DNA from: Trichaptum fuscoviolaceum
Taxonomy: Eukaryota > Basidiomycota > Agaricomycetes > Hymenochaetales > Trichaptaceae
DNA length: 64,000 nucleotides
Direction of reading: 5' to 3'
Assembly: GCA_910574455.1 (NCBI GenBank)
Contig: CAJSYZ010000009.1
Coordinates: forward strand, 2,187,040-2,251,039
Below the pieces are notes generated by a model. That model did not search any database, had not been told where the DNA came from, and was given only the letters and a program-made list of their open reading frames with translations. Shown in pieces: positions 32,093-45,622 of the stretch. The translations under genes and the position numbers were made by a program. The first letter of the stretch is position 1. Each line of letters begins with the position of its first letter.

Positions 32093-35000
32093 TTGCTCTT
32101 TACGCCAAGATTTTTTTCCTGTAGGGGGGGACGTACATGCATGTGAAGTGTACTTCTTAGTGTGAGATTTTAGCTGTAGTAGAAAGAATTAAAATTGTTT
32201 CATTACACTGTCATGATACTGTATGCCAGTTGCGTTATATCTGCGCGCTCAATGCCAGAACCGGGTACCTGAAGAAGAGTGAAGTATTCGCCAATGTCTT
32301 GGAATGCACTCGACGCCCATCAACTGTCTGGGCATGTCGGTCTTGGGTGGGATTGAAGGCTCATCTCGAGAAGATTATGTACAGGGTAGAGGTGATGCTG
32401 AAAGATCTTGATATACAACAAGTGATTGGTGTAACTCACGATTGACGGCAGTTAATGTAAGGATCTATGTATCGGCTTGGATTTATTCCAGAAGAAGCTT
32501 CTCATATGTTGAGGTGTTTTAGTAATACAGCTTATCCACGTTTCTTGCAAAAAAATGGGAGAGGAGGCTCGAGCAGTGCCAGTGGCCGGGATTATCCGAA
32601 ACCTTAAATTTGAAAGGATCGGCGGAACCAGTTAGTAAAACAGTCGAGAACACGCTATAAATTATGTAGCATAGCGAGCTTCTGTTCCTTTTTTCTTCCC
32701 GTATGTCTTGAGTGCACAGTTCTGATATTTGAGTAATTGGGCTCAATTCTTGATGATGATGTGGGGGAGGGCGGGGACTTGGAAGGCGTAAGGAACCAAA
32801 TGTACTACTTGAGAGTGCGGGGCTCGCGTTATCTACAATATGAGAATTAAGATAAACACATGCATAAACAGGGTATTGAGTATTGAGGGGACGGTTTTGA
32901 AAAAGCGAGGGTGGAATTTGCCTTCGCAAATCGGACAACTGAAATGACTGCTATGTCACAGTATAATCGATGGTTCGATGATTCTAGTACTGCGTCCAGT
33001 TTAATTTGACCTCAAGTACCCTCTCGATCGTCGTTCCCACTCGCAGGGTCGGTCGGCTCGCGATCAGCCATGGCTAAACCCTACATGCTCAACGATCCCG
33101 GATCCGTCTTGAGGAAATAGACATACTGGAATATGTGGGGATTGAGGCGTCAAGATAGCGAGAAGGTTTCATGACAGAGCATATATGAGAAGTTGTCGTG
33201 ATATTAGAGGATATGTACGCTCAGAGTGCAGTGGAGTCAATGCGCTATATGTATACGCCGGGGACTCGGGTACATAACCTTCCATTGCACCGCATCATAT
33301 CCCTAACGTACTTGATGCCAATATGTCACGACATGCGATGCTGCAATGAAGAAGCTCGGTTTCTTCGCAGCATGGAAGTCCAGTTGCGATTCAAGTGAAT
33401 GCGACTCAGATACGCTCCGTGAGTCCGCGACGAGGATCCAATACAATCGCTCTGAATCTTCAAATCGGCGGGAGAAGGCCCTGGTCCCTGGATGCAATGT
33501 GCACCGAACTTATTAGACGAGGCCCGAGATAAGCGTACCCATGGCTCTCAGGCCACGAGCCGAGAGCACGCAGAAAACTCTAACAAAGAGCGGCGCTGGG
33601 GGGAAGAGGAAATCAACAATCCATTTGAAGCAAGGCTGCTGCCAGCGATAAACGTACTATTGACCATGAGAAAAAGAACGTCTAGTTTGTATAATGAGCT
33701 CCTTCAACCAGTGCGGACATTCAAGTTGTCGATTGACCGAACTTACCAGTGTGTCAATGCTCAATATGCCCATGCAACAGGTTTGTTTTTTGCAAGTTTC
33801 GCTTGATCCCCGCTCGACTGACTCTGGGAACTGTCTAAGAATAATCACTAATTCAGCTCGTGTTCGGCGAGCTCCCAGAGTAGATTATGCCAAGTCGCAG
33901 ATCGAACTTGAACGGGTTGAACGTTGCGATTGCCGGAGATAAGTCAAGCTGCCATAGAAAATTACTACCGCACGTGTCGCTCGATCGTAATGCCAGTGAA
34001 TAAGCGCCAGTGAGTATTGACGAGCAACACGAATCGGAGGTGTTTGGCCACTGGCACTGGCATGCGTGAATGACGTTGTTCGGTGTAGGCTGACTCAGCC
34101 TAGTACTACTGCGTGCACAGACCATCACCATGAAGCGTCGGATAGCAGAACAAAGTACCTTTCATTACGATTACCTTCCTTTCTTCTATTTTCTCCTGTT
34201 GGAGGTGCGCGGAGATGAACGATGGATAGATCGATGAATGATGAACAGGGGGAGATGAACAGATAAAGAGGAAGCAACACCACAAAGCTACACCACGTTG
34301 TCGCCCTTTCCACCAAGTCCCGGACCTCCGACGGCTGCTCACCGCCTTCCACTTTGCGAGTTCTTTGCATTTCGAAGCTGCTCCAGATATACATGATATT
34401 AGGAAAACAGATAACACGAGGCCGCCAATGTGTTGTTTTTCCTCTGCCGCGGCGCAGGCTGCGCTGCGCCGTTGTCTTTGTTCTAATTCTGAATGAATGA
34501 GCTGAGTCGGTTATGATATGATATCGAACTCACAAAAATTCTAGACCAACACGGCCATCACTACTTGATACTAGCAAAGGGGGGTGCATACGCTCCCGAA
34601 GGTTAGAGGTTACTGCTAATCAGGAGTTTAGAGTCATCAGTCAAAACAAGAAAAGAAAGAGAAGCCCAAAGTCATGGTGCTATATGCACAACCACCAAGA
34701 GGCTGCGAAAGGCAGCCTGTGGTATACTATTGCGCTTACTAGCGTATTTACAGGTAAGGCACCGGGAAAGCCAGCCTGAGCCTGAGGCCATAGGAAGTCG
34801 TCCCACCTCAACGTTGCGTAGCGATGAGATTTTTAGAAGCGCAGACGGATGTTGGACGGCGTTAGAAGGTCTTGCAATTCTGGCGTTTCCGGAAACCTTC
34901 TGTTGATGGTTTGATTGTACTACCAATCAATACAGGATAGAGGTCCGCTGAACCAGACATCGAGCGGCATGCCAGGCAAGTCGAATTCAGAGCATTGATG

Positions 35001-38000
35001 AACTTCTACTGATTATGAGTTGGCCGAGAAGCTCAGCACTGCCAGTAGACGGTACCGCTGTGCAACTGCGGTATGCGAGTTCTGAGAAAGGAATAGAACG
35101 GTAGTCATAAGAATGAGTCCGTGCGCAAGGGCCGATGGTCAGATAGGGGGAAGGAGGGTACGGTCCACAGTGATTGAACATAGAATAGAAAGAAGTTGCA
35201 AGGCTGCGCACTAGCAACCCCAGTTCACCACCTGTTGTATGCGAGTGTTGTTAACAGAGTAAGAAGCAAAGAGAGGGGGTGTAGCAGTTCACGACCAGAT
35301 GGCCGCGAGGCTTGAAATCGGCCGTGTCGTGAGAGTGTCCAACACGGACGGACATACACACTGACTACTGACATCCAAGTTACGGTTACAGCCTAGCATC
35401 CTGTAACAGTAGCAAGCATTGTAATCACACATAAGCGAGGCTCTAAACCAAATGTACATGTAGAACTTGGATGCACGAACTCACTTTCATTGTCTCATCG
35501 CTTCTTTGATTCCGTGTATTCATTCCGAGGTAAGTATATGAACTAAATAGTACAGAAGCCGGATAATGAATGCTGTACGCAGGCTGCTGTAGCCGCAGCC
35601 GTAAGAAGCGTTCGGAATCAGATTTCGGATGGCAGAGCAAGAAGAAGGAGAAGCCTGAGGGTGTAGTTCGCGAACAATGCACATTTTGCACAGCCTGAGT
35701 TCGGAAGATTCCGGAGCCTGAGGAGCGTCGGTGATCACTGTCAATGGCTACAATGACAAACTTGAAGTCGGGTCGCTGCGGGATTCATAACCCAGCCCAA
35801 GCAATCCAACCCATCTCTGTATCCGGCATCCTGTAGCATAGGTGAGCTGAGGGAAGATCTAAAGAAAATGAGGGAGAAAGAAGTGTTGAAGACGCCGCCT
35901 ACGCCTTTGATTTTTCGCAGCAGACCTTCGATGCCTCTTCATTTCGGAGCAGCGCGAAGTCAAAGAAGCACTGATAGTTGACAGCACTAGCGACATCAAA
36001 AGACGCTCAGCGGACAGGAGTCAAATCACGAGTCATGGGCCATTCATTGATTACTTCTGTTAATCCTCTTCTTGCGTAAGAGGATTACGAAGCAGAATCG
36101 AAGTCTGGGGATTCGAGTTGGTCCAGACGTAAAGAGCTCGTAAACTGGGGAACTTCCTTCCATTCCATGCTATGATTCCGGTGTGATATGCGGTGCGTGG
36201 TACGTCTTGCTTACAGCTACTAATAGTAGGGACATATGTAGAGGAGCATTTCTGATTTCGAATCGAAATAGCTTCTTGGTAGTCTTCTTAAAAGGAAGAC
36301 GCGGTATCCATAGAAAAAGGAGAAGTAATCGCTGACCATCGGGAGTTGTAGTCGCCGTGGACAATGCATAAATCATGATGGATGTGTTCCAGAGAGTAGG
36401 CGGCCGTATCGTCCCAAGAGAAGGAGATGCAAGCATTGCCCCACCCGAGGTGAATCGATGGGAAGAGGTGGATCTGCAGGACTTCCGAGAGGATGTATAA
36501 GCTTCTGAATTTCTGCCTTTGGCAGCATCAAAAGTGGTCGAATGAAGAATCGCATGAAAATGATCGGCGTTTGCACCTCATGCCCTCGTGACCATAAGCC
36601 ACTGAAGTATCTACGGCGCTGTGCAATTCGCGATGTTCGATTCATTGTCTGGGAAGCACGTCCGCGTCTGTCATTCGATACGCATGCACAGTACAGTATG
36701 TACATACATATGTACATCGATCCGGGAAATGGAACAATACACTATTGGACCGCTTAAACGACGATCATCGATGTCGCCGGCCCCAGGCGCGGTATTGGTC
36801 CCACTCGAACCCGACGTCGAATGAACATTCAAATCGGCGGGCGGAGCATGGGCTCCATATTGCGTGGGCGTTCCGCGACACGAATCATCGATAGCTATGA
36901 AAGCTCTCCGAGTCCCAGGTTTCCTCGATCGCTCGGCACGCGCATATGTGTCGAGACATGTGAAAGAATGTGGCGTACGAGCCTCACGGTGAGCTCAGGC
37001 TCGGGCTTGAATATTTTCGCTCATATTAGCGGAGCCGCTCGATGTGAATCCATTGGCCAGTCCACATGGTCGGGCAACGTCGTCCGAGTCAGCTCCCTCG
37101 CCCTGTGTTCTTTCTTCAACTTCGAAAATATGTCACATTTTGTTTCCTTTGCTGTCTTTGCTGTGGGACGTCGGTAGACGGACCGACTCGAATGCGCACA
37201 CAGCGCGATTGAACTTTGCAGGAGCGCGTTAGACGCTGAAAGAGAACCTGGAGGAGTGTTACAGACATCGCTTCAATTGAAGCACCATAAAATGAAAATA
37301 ACCGGGTCGAAGTTTCAAATTAAAATCATAGGCGAGACAAGTCGAAACATATAGCAAAGCAGAAAAAAAACAGCCTGAGGGAGAGATCTCATCGAGGGCG
37401 TGGATGCCGTGGAGGGCATCGGTTGTTTTCAGTCAAAAGAAAGCTAAGGCTATTACCCGATTCGTTTATTGATGTCTAAAACAAGATGATTGTATTTTTT
37501 TTCAGTTTGTTGTTCGCCTCGCTCGCCGCTGCGCTCATGACGACACGCTCGGCAGCCTCGACGGTCGCCGCGCTCCCCGCGATCGACATTTCTACTCAGG
37601 TCTGCTTGGCAAATGGCAAGCTACCTTTCATAGATATGTGGTATTGTTATAAATACGTTCTAAGCCTTTTATTACTTTTTCGGTTAGTATTTGTAAGGTA
37701 ATTCTTACCAAATCTGATAGTACAAATACTAATGTAGCCTTCATATACTATATACAGTAATATGTCTTCGTTTGAAAGCTATGCTACCATTCATTATTTT
37801 TTCGAGTGTTTGGCAACATTTGCCACCTCTGCTACTACTGCTGCTACCAACAACACAAACCCAATGGCCAACAGTTTATCCATTTATTTTGCTTCGTCGC
37901 GTTAATTCGAAACGCGGTCATTCGTCTGTCAGCTGGCAGACATCGGGAGCGAACGAGCAACGAGCACGGAACTTGAAGGGCTGCGAATGGGCCCTGGTGA

Positions 38001-39184
38001 TGCATCGATCTAATAAATCGGACACAAACGGTGTTAGCGTGCCAATGTTTGATTTGCGAGATCTAAGCTGGGCCTTGGAGGTCCCAAGGTGCTGTCTATA
38101 TTGCCGTGGGTGCGAGCCGTACACACGACATCGGACGGGCGTTCGTCTCGAAGGGGAGAAGGACAAGAAGGGGGCGTGAGCCTGGATGGAGGGCTATGTC
38201 GGACGTTTGATTTTTGGCTTTATGATTGTAAGGACGGAATTGTCTGACCCTGTTCCTCTTCTGAGCTGCGATGGATACCCGTTACTCGCTTGATCTCTCG
38301 TCTTTACGTTGGCCAGACGCCCACCCCTGCCATGCTTGGGCGCATCTCGGGCATATACATATACATAGCAGACTTCTTTGACCCAAGCCTTGGATTTTTC
38401 CCAACTGCTGCTGCTGGTCCTGCTTGCTGCTCAAGCTGCTTCTTCTGTCATCCTCTGGATAGCTAGACTGCTATCTTCTCGTCCACGCAAGAAGGAAATA
38501 TTGGGAAAAGCAGCCTGCAATTGCCTAGCTCTTTGGACGTTGGACACCGCGCTTCTATATCACCCGGAATCCCCGGTGTCAACCACAATCAACTTCAACT
38601 TCAACCAGCTTGCTTTTTTGCACGCGCCACACCGGGAAGGAGGGAAAGACGGACGGAAGGGAAAAGGAAAGGAAATCACGCCTGAATCTCAAATTACTCC
38701 GAACGGACAGACAGCTTCGAGCCATCGCCCGTGCCATTCTTCGCAAGGATACGCGAGTGTTTTCCCCATAAAAGCACGCTCTGCACTCGGCCATCAAGAT
38801 TGTTCGTGATTATCGAGGAAAGAAACAGGCCCGGATTTAGGTTCAGCGTTGCGTTTGTGTAAGTACTTGTCATTTCCTCCATCTTTTCAAACGAGCACGG
38901 CGCTCATGCTTATTATTTTTGGGTTCTCTACTGTCTTGTTTATCTGAACCATCTGACTGCCTGCTTCTTTCCCATACATTTCCCCCACCCATCCTCGTCA
39001 ATCTGTGCTTCGGGATCGTCTCTGTCGTGCAGCGCTCCCCGCCTGCCAAACGCTGAGCTTATTCCTGCGACTCCACCCCACATAACCGTCGCATCGTACT
39101 GCCAACCCACAGGCACCTGTCAAATCCCGGAAAACAACAGAAGAAAAATAGAAAAGAGGGGAACGCCTGCCAAAACAACGCAGA
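32093..39184. other. Gene-poor 7-kb interval
   Basis: I find no convincing protein gene. The open stretches are short and have no recognisable domain. Palindromic words return at 33990-34110 (GCCAGTG, CCACTGGCACTGGCA, CCTAGTACTACT) and at 34765-35770 (CAGCCTGAGCCTGAGG, ACTTGAAGT at 35760-35768). A GC-rich hairpin CGGCGCAG/CTGCGCCG with a six-base loop lies at 34450-34471. The last 350 bp are probably the 5' leader of the next gene, with a likely leader intron from about 38860. A signal-peptide-like open stretch begins at 37486 but has no clear continuation. Confidence 0.5.
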
Positions 39185-42100
39185 ATGCTTTCGGTACTGG
39201 AGCAGCCCAGGCCGCGCGCGGGCTCCAAAAAGCTGGGGTTTAATGCGCTGCTGGACGCGCCCCGTTCATCGTACGCGAACCTCTCCAACGCTCGTTACCA
39301 GACCGCACGCTCCCTGTCTCTACCGACCCCCTCCCCCTCACCGTCGCGACTGCCATCTGTCTCTCCTTCTCCATCTTCAAGCATGTTGTCCGTGCGCTCG
39401 CATCCCGACGTGCTCGACGCGCTTTTCCGGCACCCACAACAGTACTCGCAAGGCTCCTTCGCGCCGAAGCCCAGCTCGTCGCCTCTGTTCGAGACGTTTT
39501 CGTCTGATGAGCTGCCTTGCGCCGGCGCGCCACCGTCGTTCGAGTTCACTTACGATGATGAACAGCCCGAGCCCGAGCCGCCGTTTTTCGCTCCAGGATC
39601 AGACAACACATCTGCCAGTGCTGCCTTCAACGCGTTCAGAGTGACTAAGAGTCGTGTTTTACGCGTGAGTTTCCCTCCCTGCTATTCTTGTCTTTTCTCC
39701 TACCCCCTTTTCCGTCCCATCTCTGCGTCCCATGGTATACTTTGCTGTATAATCTAAGCAGCATTCGTTGCTCGCTTATGAGTCGGCGTGCTGTTGGCTG
39801 CTATTATTGGCAATGTTATCAGATGTTCTTTCATCCAGATCTCATGAAAGAGCGAGTCATGCTGGCCTCATTCTGCGGGCATCTTCGCGTTTCATGAGAG
39901 GCGGGACTATCTTTCTCTTTGTTTGTTATACTGCTCTAACCATGTCCGGACGTAATATTGACTGACGGAACTGCTTCTTTCCTATCCCTTTTTCATACAT
40001 CAATCTTCCGGTTGGGTCATTTGCGCCGTAACACGCTTCTACCCAATTATATCTGCATCCTGGGCGACAATGCACGCACAACCTCCACTCCAAATCTCGA
40101 ACAATCAATCGATATGGGCTATTCCTTGTTATATGCGCGGACGGGTTCACACACACCACCATTTGCTCTTTGATATAATGCACCGGGCCCTGTCCCACGT
40201 TAACCAATGATCTTCGTCCACCGCCACGTGAACTTGCCTTTTTCGGATCCTGTACCCGACGCCGGTCATTCCACACATCACCACCTCCGTCTAACTCAAC
40301 CATCGACTCCATTGCGCAAATCATGGCTGGCAATTCAAAAACTCCTATCTCGATATAACGATTTGCTTGCACTGCCTGAACGTGTATGCGGAACCACCCT
40401 CGTACCTTCGTTAATCTGCGCCGGGCGTCGTTTGCGAATATGAATATATCTGGATTAACGCGATGGGATGGGGCTGTTCACTCCTTCTTTCCGTTCCGTA
40501 TCTTCTGCTTCTCCCTCATTGACTCACTCTTTGATCCCGGTTCTGGGTTCTGGCGTATCTGTGTTATTTTATTGATCGGGACGGAACGTCTGACGGGAAA
40601 CCTGCGATTCGCGTCTTTCCGCGTCCAACGACTCATATTCATTATCTCGATATTCATTCGATGTGTCGATCGAATAGGTTTTAAACCTCCCTCCGTCGAC
40701 CCTCCAGGCAAGGCAGGCCATCGCGTCTCTTTACACTTCCCCGCACCGAGCTCGAACCTCAACTACCCAGGCCTTCCCGACGGCTGCGGATCTTCCCATC
40801 CCCATACGCATCTGGACCTTGAGTGAACAGTACGGAGGTTGTCAGCCCGGTGAGGAGGACTCTGTTTGGCTCGTCTATCAGACGCACGACGAGGTACGCC
40901 TTATTTTCCCGCATTCTCCATTATTATTCCCTACATTTTCGTCGCTCTTTTTGGTCTGTTACGAGGGCTTTCCTAGCCCTTTGATTTATTCATTTCATTT
41001 TCTGGAATTTATTGACGTGCTATGAGCTCGGATCTCTTGTTCCGCCCGTTCATACGCTATTAACTCGGACAAAAGCTAATTCGGAGTCTATTGATGTGCT
41101 GTGGGGTCGATCCCATTCACTGTTCCTGGATCGTCATCGGTGGGCGCGCGGCGGAGGTTTTAACGGTTGAGAACGCGTCGTTTACATCCCTTCGCACAGA
41201 CGTGTACTGCGCGACATCTTGTTCGAGTGGCTCAGCGGCACTCGTCACGAGGCTCAATATCGAGTCCTTGGTTTATTTCCGCGTGTCACGCCTCCCGCTC
41301 TTTTCTTATCTGAGATTGTTATATGGGTTGTTGTGCCTTTCTGTTTGCGCTGGACCAGTCATCGCGCAGTCATTAAGGAGATAGGTGGATCGCAGTGCGA
41401 AGGTTGTGCGACAGCCCCAAACTCTCTTTTAAGATACACTTGTCGCAGCCGCAGCCTGCTGCGACCTACCTTTTTTTTTTTTACCGCGGAACAGTATACG
41501 CCGCTGTTGGTTATTGACTCGAACATCAGTTCGTTTTTGGCCTCGTGCCTCACTTGAACGGCGGCGTTCTGCGCCCTTGGAAAGAACCCAACATCCGAAC
41601 AATTCCCCTATCTTAAGTTCTACATCACAAGTTTTTGTTCGTTCTTCTACCTCTAATACACCTCAATTTCTATCTGTTCTCAAGTACTGTACACTGATAA
41701 CTTACCTTTCGTCATTCGTCGACGTCATTCTACAGGCTCGAGTAGCTCTTGCGCTAAGCGATTCGGTGTCTGTTACCACAGCCTTGGAATCAGATCTGGA
41801 ACCTTTCGACAAACTGAGGAGATACGAGATGAAAGCCGTGAGTGTCTTCCGTTTTTCACATGGGTCTTTGTTTTTTCGGTTTTCGTGGGCTTCTATCTGG
41901 TTACTTCCTCGTATGGCTATGTCGAGGTTTCTTTCCAAAACAGCATTCTCCCCTATTGGGAAATCACCCATTTATGCGTCCATGAGTACATCGTTCATAT
42001 AACGCTGTGCGCTTTTCATAAAGCCTGCGGTTCTGTCCCGGTTTTTTATTATCTCCTCATTCGCGGAGCCCCGATAACCTTTCCTGAACGGAACCCGATT

Positions 42101-44599
42101 TGAAGTCTTGCTGGTTTCTCCCGCGTACTCAGGGTGTCGTAATCATATTAGCGCATATTTGCAGTCTGCGCGCCTCGTTGCCTCCGGTGACAGACCGTTA
42201 TAAAGATCCTTGATGATTCAGATACAGAACGCGCTTGCTCACCCTCTTTACCTCCTATGCAGCCACCTTCCCTCTACCTGCTACCTTCCCGCCCGATGCT
42301 CCCGGACCAGCGTCTGCTGTCGCCCACCTCGCCCGGGCTCTATCCGTTCCCATCAGGCACAGACTCCGAGTACTTGTTTTCACGCGCCGAGTCGCCCAGC
42401 AAAAGCCAACATGGATATCAACTGTCAAGCAACCCGCCGAATGCGAGGTCTGCATTCAGGAATGGCGATTGGATGTGCGTGTTCGTTCTTATTTCTGTTT
42501 TCCCCTTTCTTCTTTCTCCTGCACTCTTCTCTCTGTTCTGTTTTTTCATTACTTCCCTAATCGTCCGAGGAATTCCCTAATCCGTCCATTCGAATATCGA
42601 TGATTCCGCTTGCGTCATTCGTCGACCCAGTCGAGACGTCGGCTCAAATTTGAGCCCTGGTTTGTATTGCTCGTGATGTCATTGCCTTTTCGGGTAGCCG
42701 CAGGTACGGGGAGCTCGTACCGAAAGTCTCCGGCCCGAGACCCATTTCTCTGTCGAATATTCCATGCATTTTCGGGACCAAGCGCGCGGACGGATTGGTG
42801 CCGGTGCCGGGTCGGTGTGCAGCCCATGTTTCGTTGCCGATCCATCTCCTTTTCATTATTCGCCCTTTTCGCTGCGACCTCGACGTTTGCTGACGCGTGA
42901 TCTCGATATTTTTTCGTCGAAATTTTTAGTTGTCCATCTGCAAGCTGCGGTGCCCATAACTTCAGGTGAGCACACGACTTTCATGCTATGTGTTAAATTT
43001 AAATTACATTTATACATCGACCACCGCCATCTGTCTCTCCGTCTCTCTTTTTTCCTCCTCGCTTCTTATCATCTACTCCGAGTTCTGGACTTGAGATCAA
43101 GTGAATGGCCAACGCTGACTTACATTCTCTGCACCCTGCACGTCATAGCCGCAACGCCATCTGCATCGGGTGTGGCTCATCTAGGGCCTTGAACGGTCTA
43201 CACTCACCCAGGAGCAATGAAGTACCGTTCCCTACGACGCGTCTCGCGTCTCCGCGCTTCGCCACCACCATGCCTCACCTCCCACTCGCGTCCTCGCCAT
43301 CTCCAACGACACTCTCATTCCCTACCAGCGTCTCGCACCTGGCTGCACGCCAAGCACCTCAGCTTCCCCAGCTAAACACGAAGTTCCCTGTCCCACAACG
43401 TCCTATACTGACTCCATCCGGCCGCACGCTCGCGATAGGTGGCAAGGTACAGAACATTTCGGGAGACCCGCTCGCGCCAGTTCTCATGTTCTGGCCTGAT
43501 AACGAACCTCTTCCTGAGCCTGGTCAAGTTCGTCCGGCGCTCCTGTCCAATCTACATGTTCGTCGACATTCGCTGTCTTCTTCATTTCGGAGGCAGTTGT
43601 ACTGACGCGTCTTTCACTCACAGCAACCTCCTATCATGAACACTGGGAACAAGGGGCCGATTGAGCACCAGCCGGGAGACTGGATCTGTCAGAAGTGTGA
43701 TTACTTGAACTGGAGGCGAAGGAAGGTGTGCCAGACGTGCTTTCCTTGTGAGTACTGCGTACCACGATGAGTTGACTATTCTTAGATGACTGACGGACTT
43801 CGTTCTTCCAGATGCCGAGGGAAATGGGGATTCCGTGTCTTCTACGATGCAGAATGAACGCCTGGCGCTTCTTGCCACCGTTCTTGCCCAGACTCAGGTC
43901 GCGCAGCTTAGCATCCAATCACCGATACAGCCCGTTCAACCGCATGCTGCGAGTTATCATCCACTGTCCGCGGCTGCCGCCAGTCCCAATCCTCAGTATA
44001 ACCACCTGTATAACCACTCCCAACCACTGCAACTCCAGCGCCCACCTGCCCCGTCTTCTCGGCCGAATCCTCCCTCCATTAATCCACGCCTGGCAAATCA
44101 AGCCCTTGCAAGACGGTCGAGTTCCACGCCAGACATGCTCACCGTTGGTAATATCGTTTACGAGACGCCTACGTCTCCGGCGGCATTGCGGCATCCGATC
44201 TCGCCCGAGAAAACGCCTTCGCAGCTGGGACCTCTTCTCCCATCCTTCCTGAAGAACGAGATTAAGCCTGCGCGTGCGCGTAGTCCGTCCTCGTTGTCCC
44301 CATCCTCGGCGTCCTCGGCAGACCTTTCATTTGATGAGTTTGATGATGAGCTTAGCTCACCAACGAAGCGCATGGCTGCTTTGAACTTCTACACGCAGAA
44401 GAATATGGGCTCGGGGCGATTGTCGAACGGATCTGGCTCGACATCATCTCTGACTCTTGGTGGTAGCATGGGAGGCAGTATCTGGTCGCTTGACCGGAAT
44501 GAGGACAAGGTGTGGTCATCCACCATGAACCGAAGTCCGGAGCTTCTGGTGTCGTCTCGGAGTCGCACATCCAGCTTCGATGCTCTGAAAAGCATCTAG
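39185..44599 (+). CDS. RanBP2-type zinc-finger protein (two fingers), probably RNA-binding
   Basis: A long multi-exon gene. Exon 1 (39185-39665) encodes a Ser/Pro-rich, disordered N-terminus. A middle exon pair (40831-40893, 41736-41837) gives WLVYQTHDEARVALAL, which resembles the last half of an RRM. The first zinc finger is assembled from three exons: FRNGDW ending at 42474, a 36-nt exon 42930-42965 (CPSASCGAHNF), and 43149 onward (RNAICIGCGSSR). The second finger is GDWICQKCDYLNWRRRKVCQ at about 43680-43740. A long Ser-rich tail follows, ending DALKSI at 44599. RanBP2 fingers of this W-x-C-x4-C-x3-N-x6-C-x2-C type usually bind single-stranded RNA or ubiquitin. The layout (possible RRM plus two fingers) recalls yeast Nrp1, but I would not assign that name. 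Other exons between 39666 and 42200 remain unresolved. Confidence 0.75.
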
Positions 44600-45622
44600 T
44601 CCCTTCACCTTAATTCAGGTACGTATCCTCTGAACGCCTCTTTGCTCATAAGCTGACTATGTGTGACTTTCAGCTCAAATCGTACTCTATTTCTGGATTT
44701 GCCTTCTAATTTTAATCACGTATACATTTTCGCCATCCTGCACCAATGTCTGTTTATTGAACGCCCGATGCCCGAAGTGGATGGATTCGGAGCTATTTAT
44801 TATATCGCTGCCGGGGATTGGTCGACTGACCACTTTGTATCTTGGAATCAATTTCACCTCCTGCTCTTCGTTATCTGCTGTCTTCAACGCCGTAGGTCTA
44901 CTGGCCTATGTAACTGAATCCCTTATCTACTTATTATGACCAACGAGGGTCTCTTCCTTCGCTATACTCTTATCGCTTCTCATCCTTCCATCCGTCATAT
45001 AATGTTTATACCATTCTGTCTTCGATTATATCTAGCCTTGCGAGTAGTTACACGTATCTTGGGACATTATAGTCTTGGAATGTTGGGCCTTCTGTATCAC
45101 TTTGTTCATGTTGACTCTTCTGATTTGTTATCTTATTTCGCTGCGGATCAAATATACGTATCGTGTCTGACTCTTTAACAATTTGCTCGCTAATCAACTC
45201 GGTATTCTTCTGTTCGGGGCGATAATGGCGTTCAGTGCCCTTAAACTCACAGCAGATATGTTTAAATGCACGGGACGCCACATTCCGTCCCTCTCAGAAT
45301 CGCCCGGGGACTGCTGCATAATTTGCAAACAATGTGCATTCGACTAGATCTTGCCGACAAGAGGAACTGAGCCATGGCCTCGAGAGCGTGTATGGAGGCT
45401 CTATTGTCTAATGAAAAGCTAATGCATATGCTATTTCCTATGTATGATGTATGGATTGAAGGATGATAGGATACTCCTTGTCTAGTTAAGGAACATTCAC
45501 GGCCAAACCCGAAGTTCGCAATCGTTACCGTTATTGAGGCCATTTCTTCACGTTCTTGGCCGGCTTTTCTTTGCAACGTCTACATTAGACGTATGTGCGG
45601 AAGTCAAGCGCGTACAGATATC
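44600..45622. other. Intergenic region after the zinc-finger gene
   Basis: It probably holds the 3' UTR of the upstream gene, possibly with a UTR intron (GTACGT at about 44620 to TTTCAG at about 44673), and the promoter of the ALKBH6-like gene. No gene is seen. It is AT-rich. Confidence 0.4.

Noticed and set aside
32519..32938. 139-codon open frame on the minus strand
   Set aside because: No domain, signal or coding bias; it lies in a low-complexity gene-poor region.
34450..34471. GC-rich hairpin considered as a terminator or structured RNA
   Set aside because: Eukaryotic genes do not use such terminators, and no adjacent gene or conserved structure supports a role.
37486..37701. Short open frame with a signal-peptide-like start
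   Set aside because: Only the first 38 or so codons look protein-like and no downstream exon could be joined.
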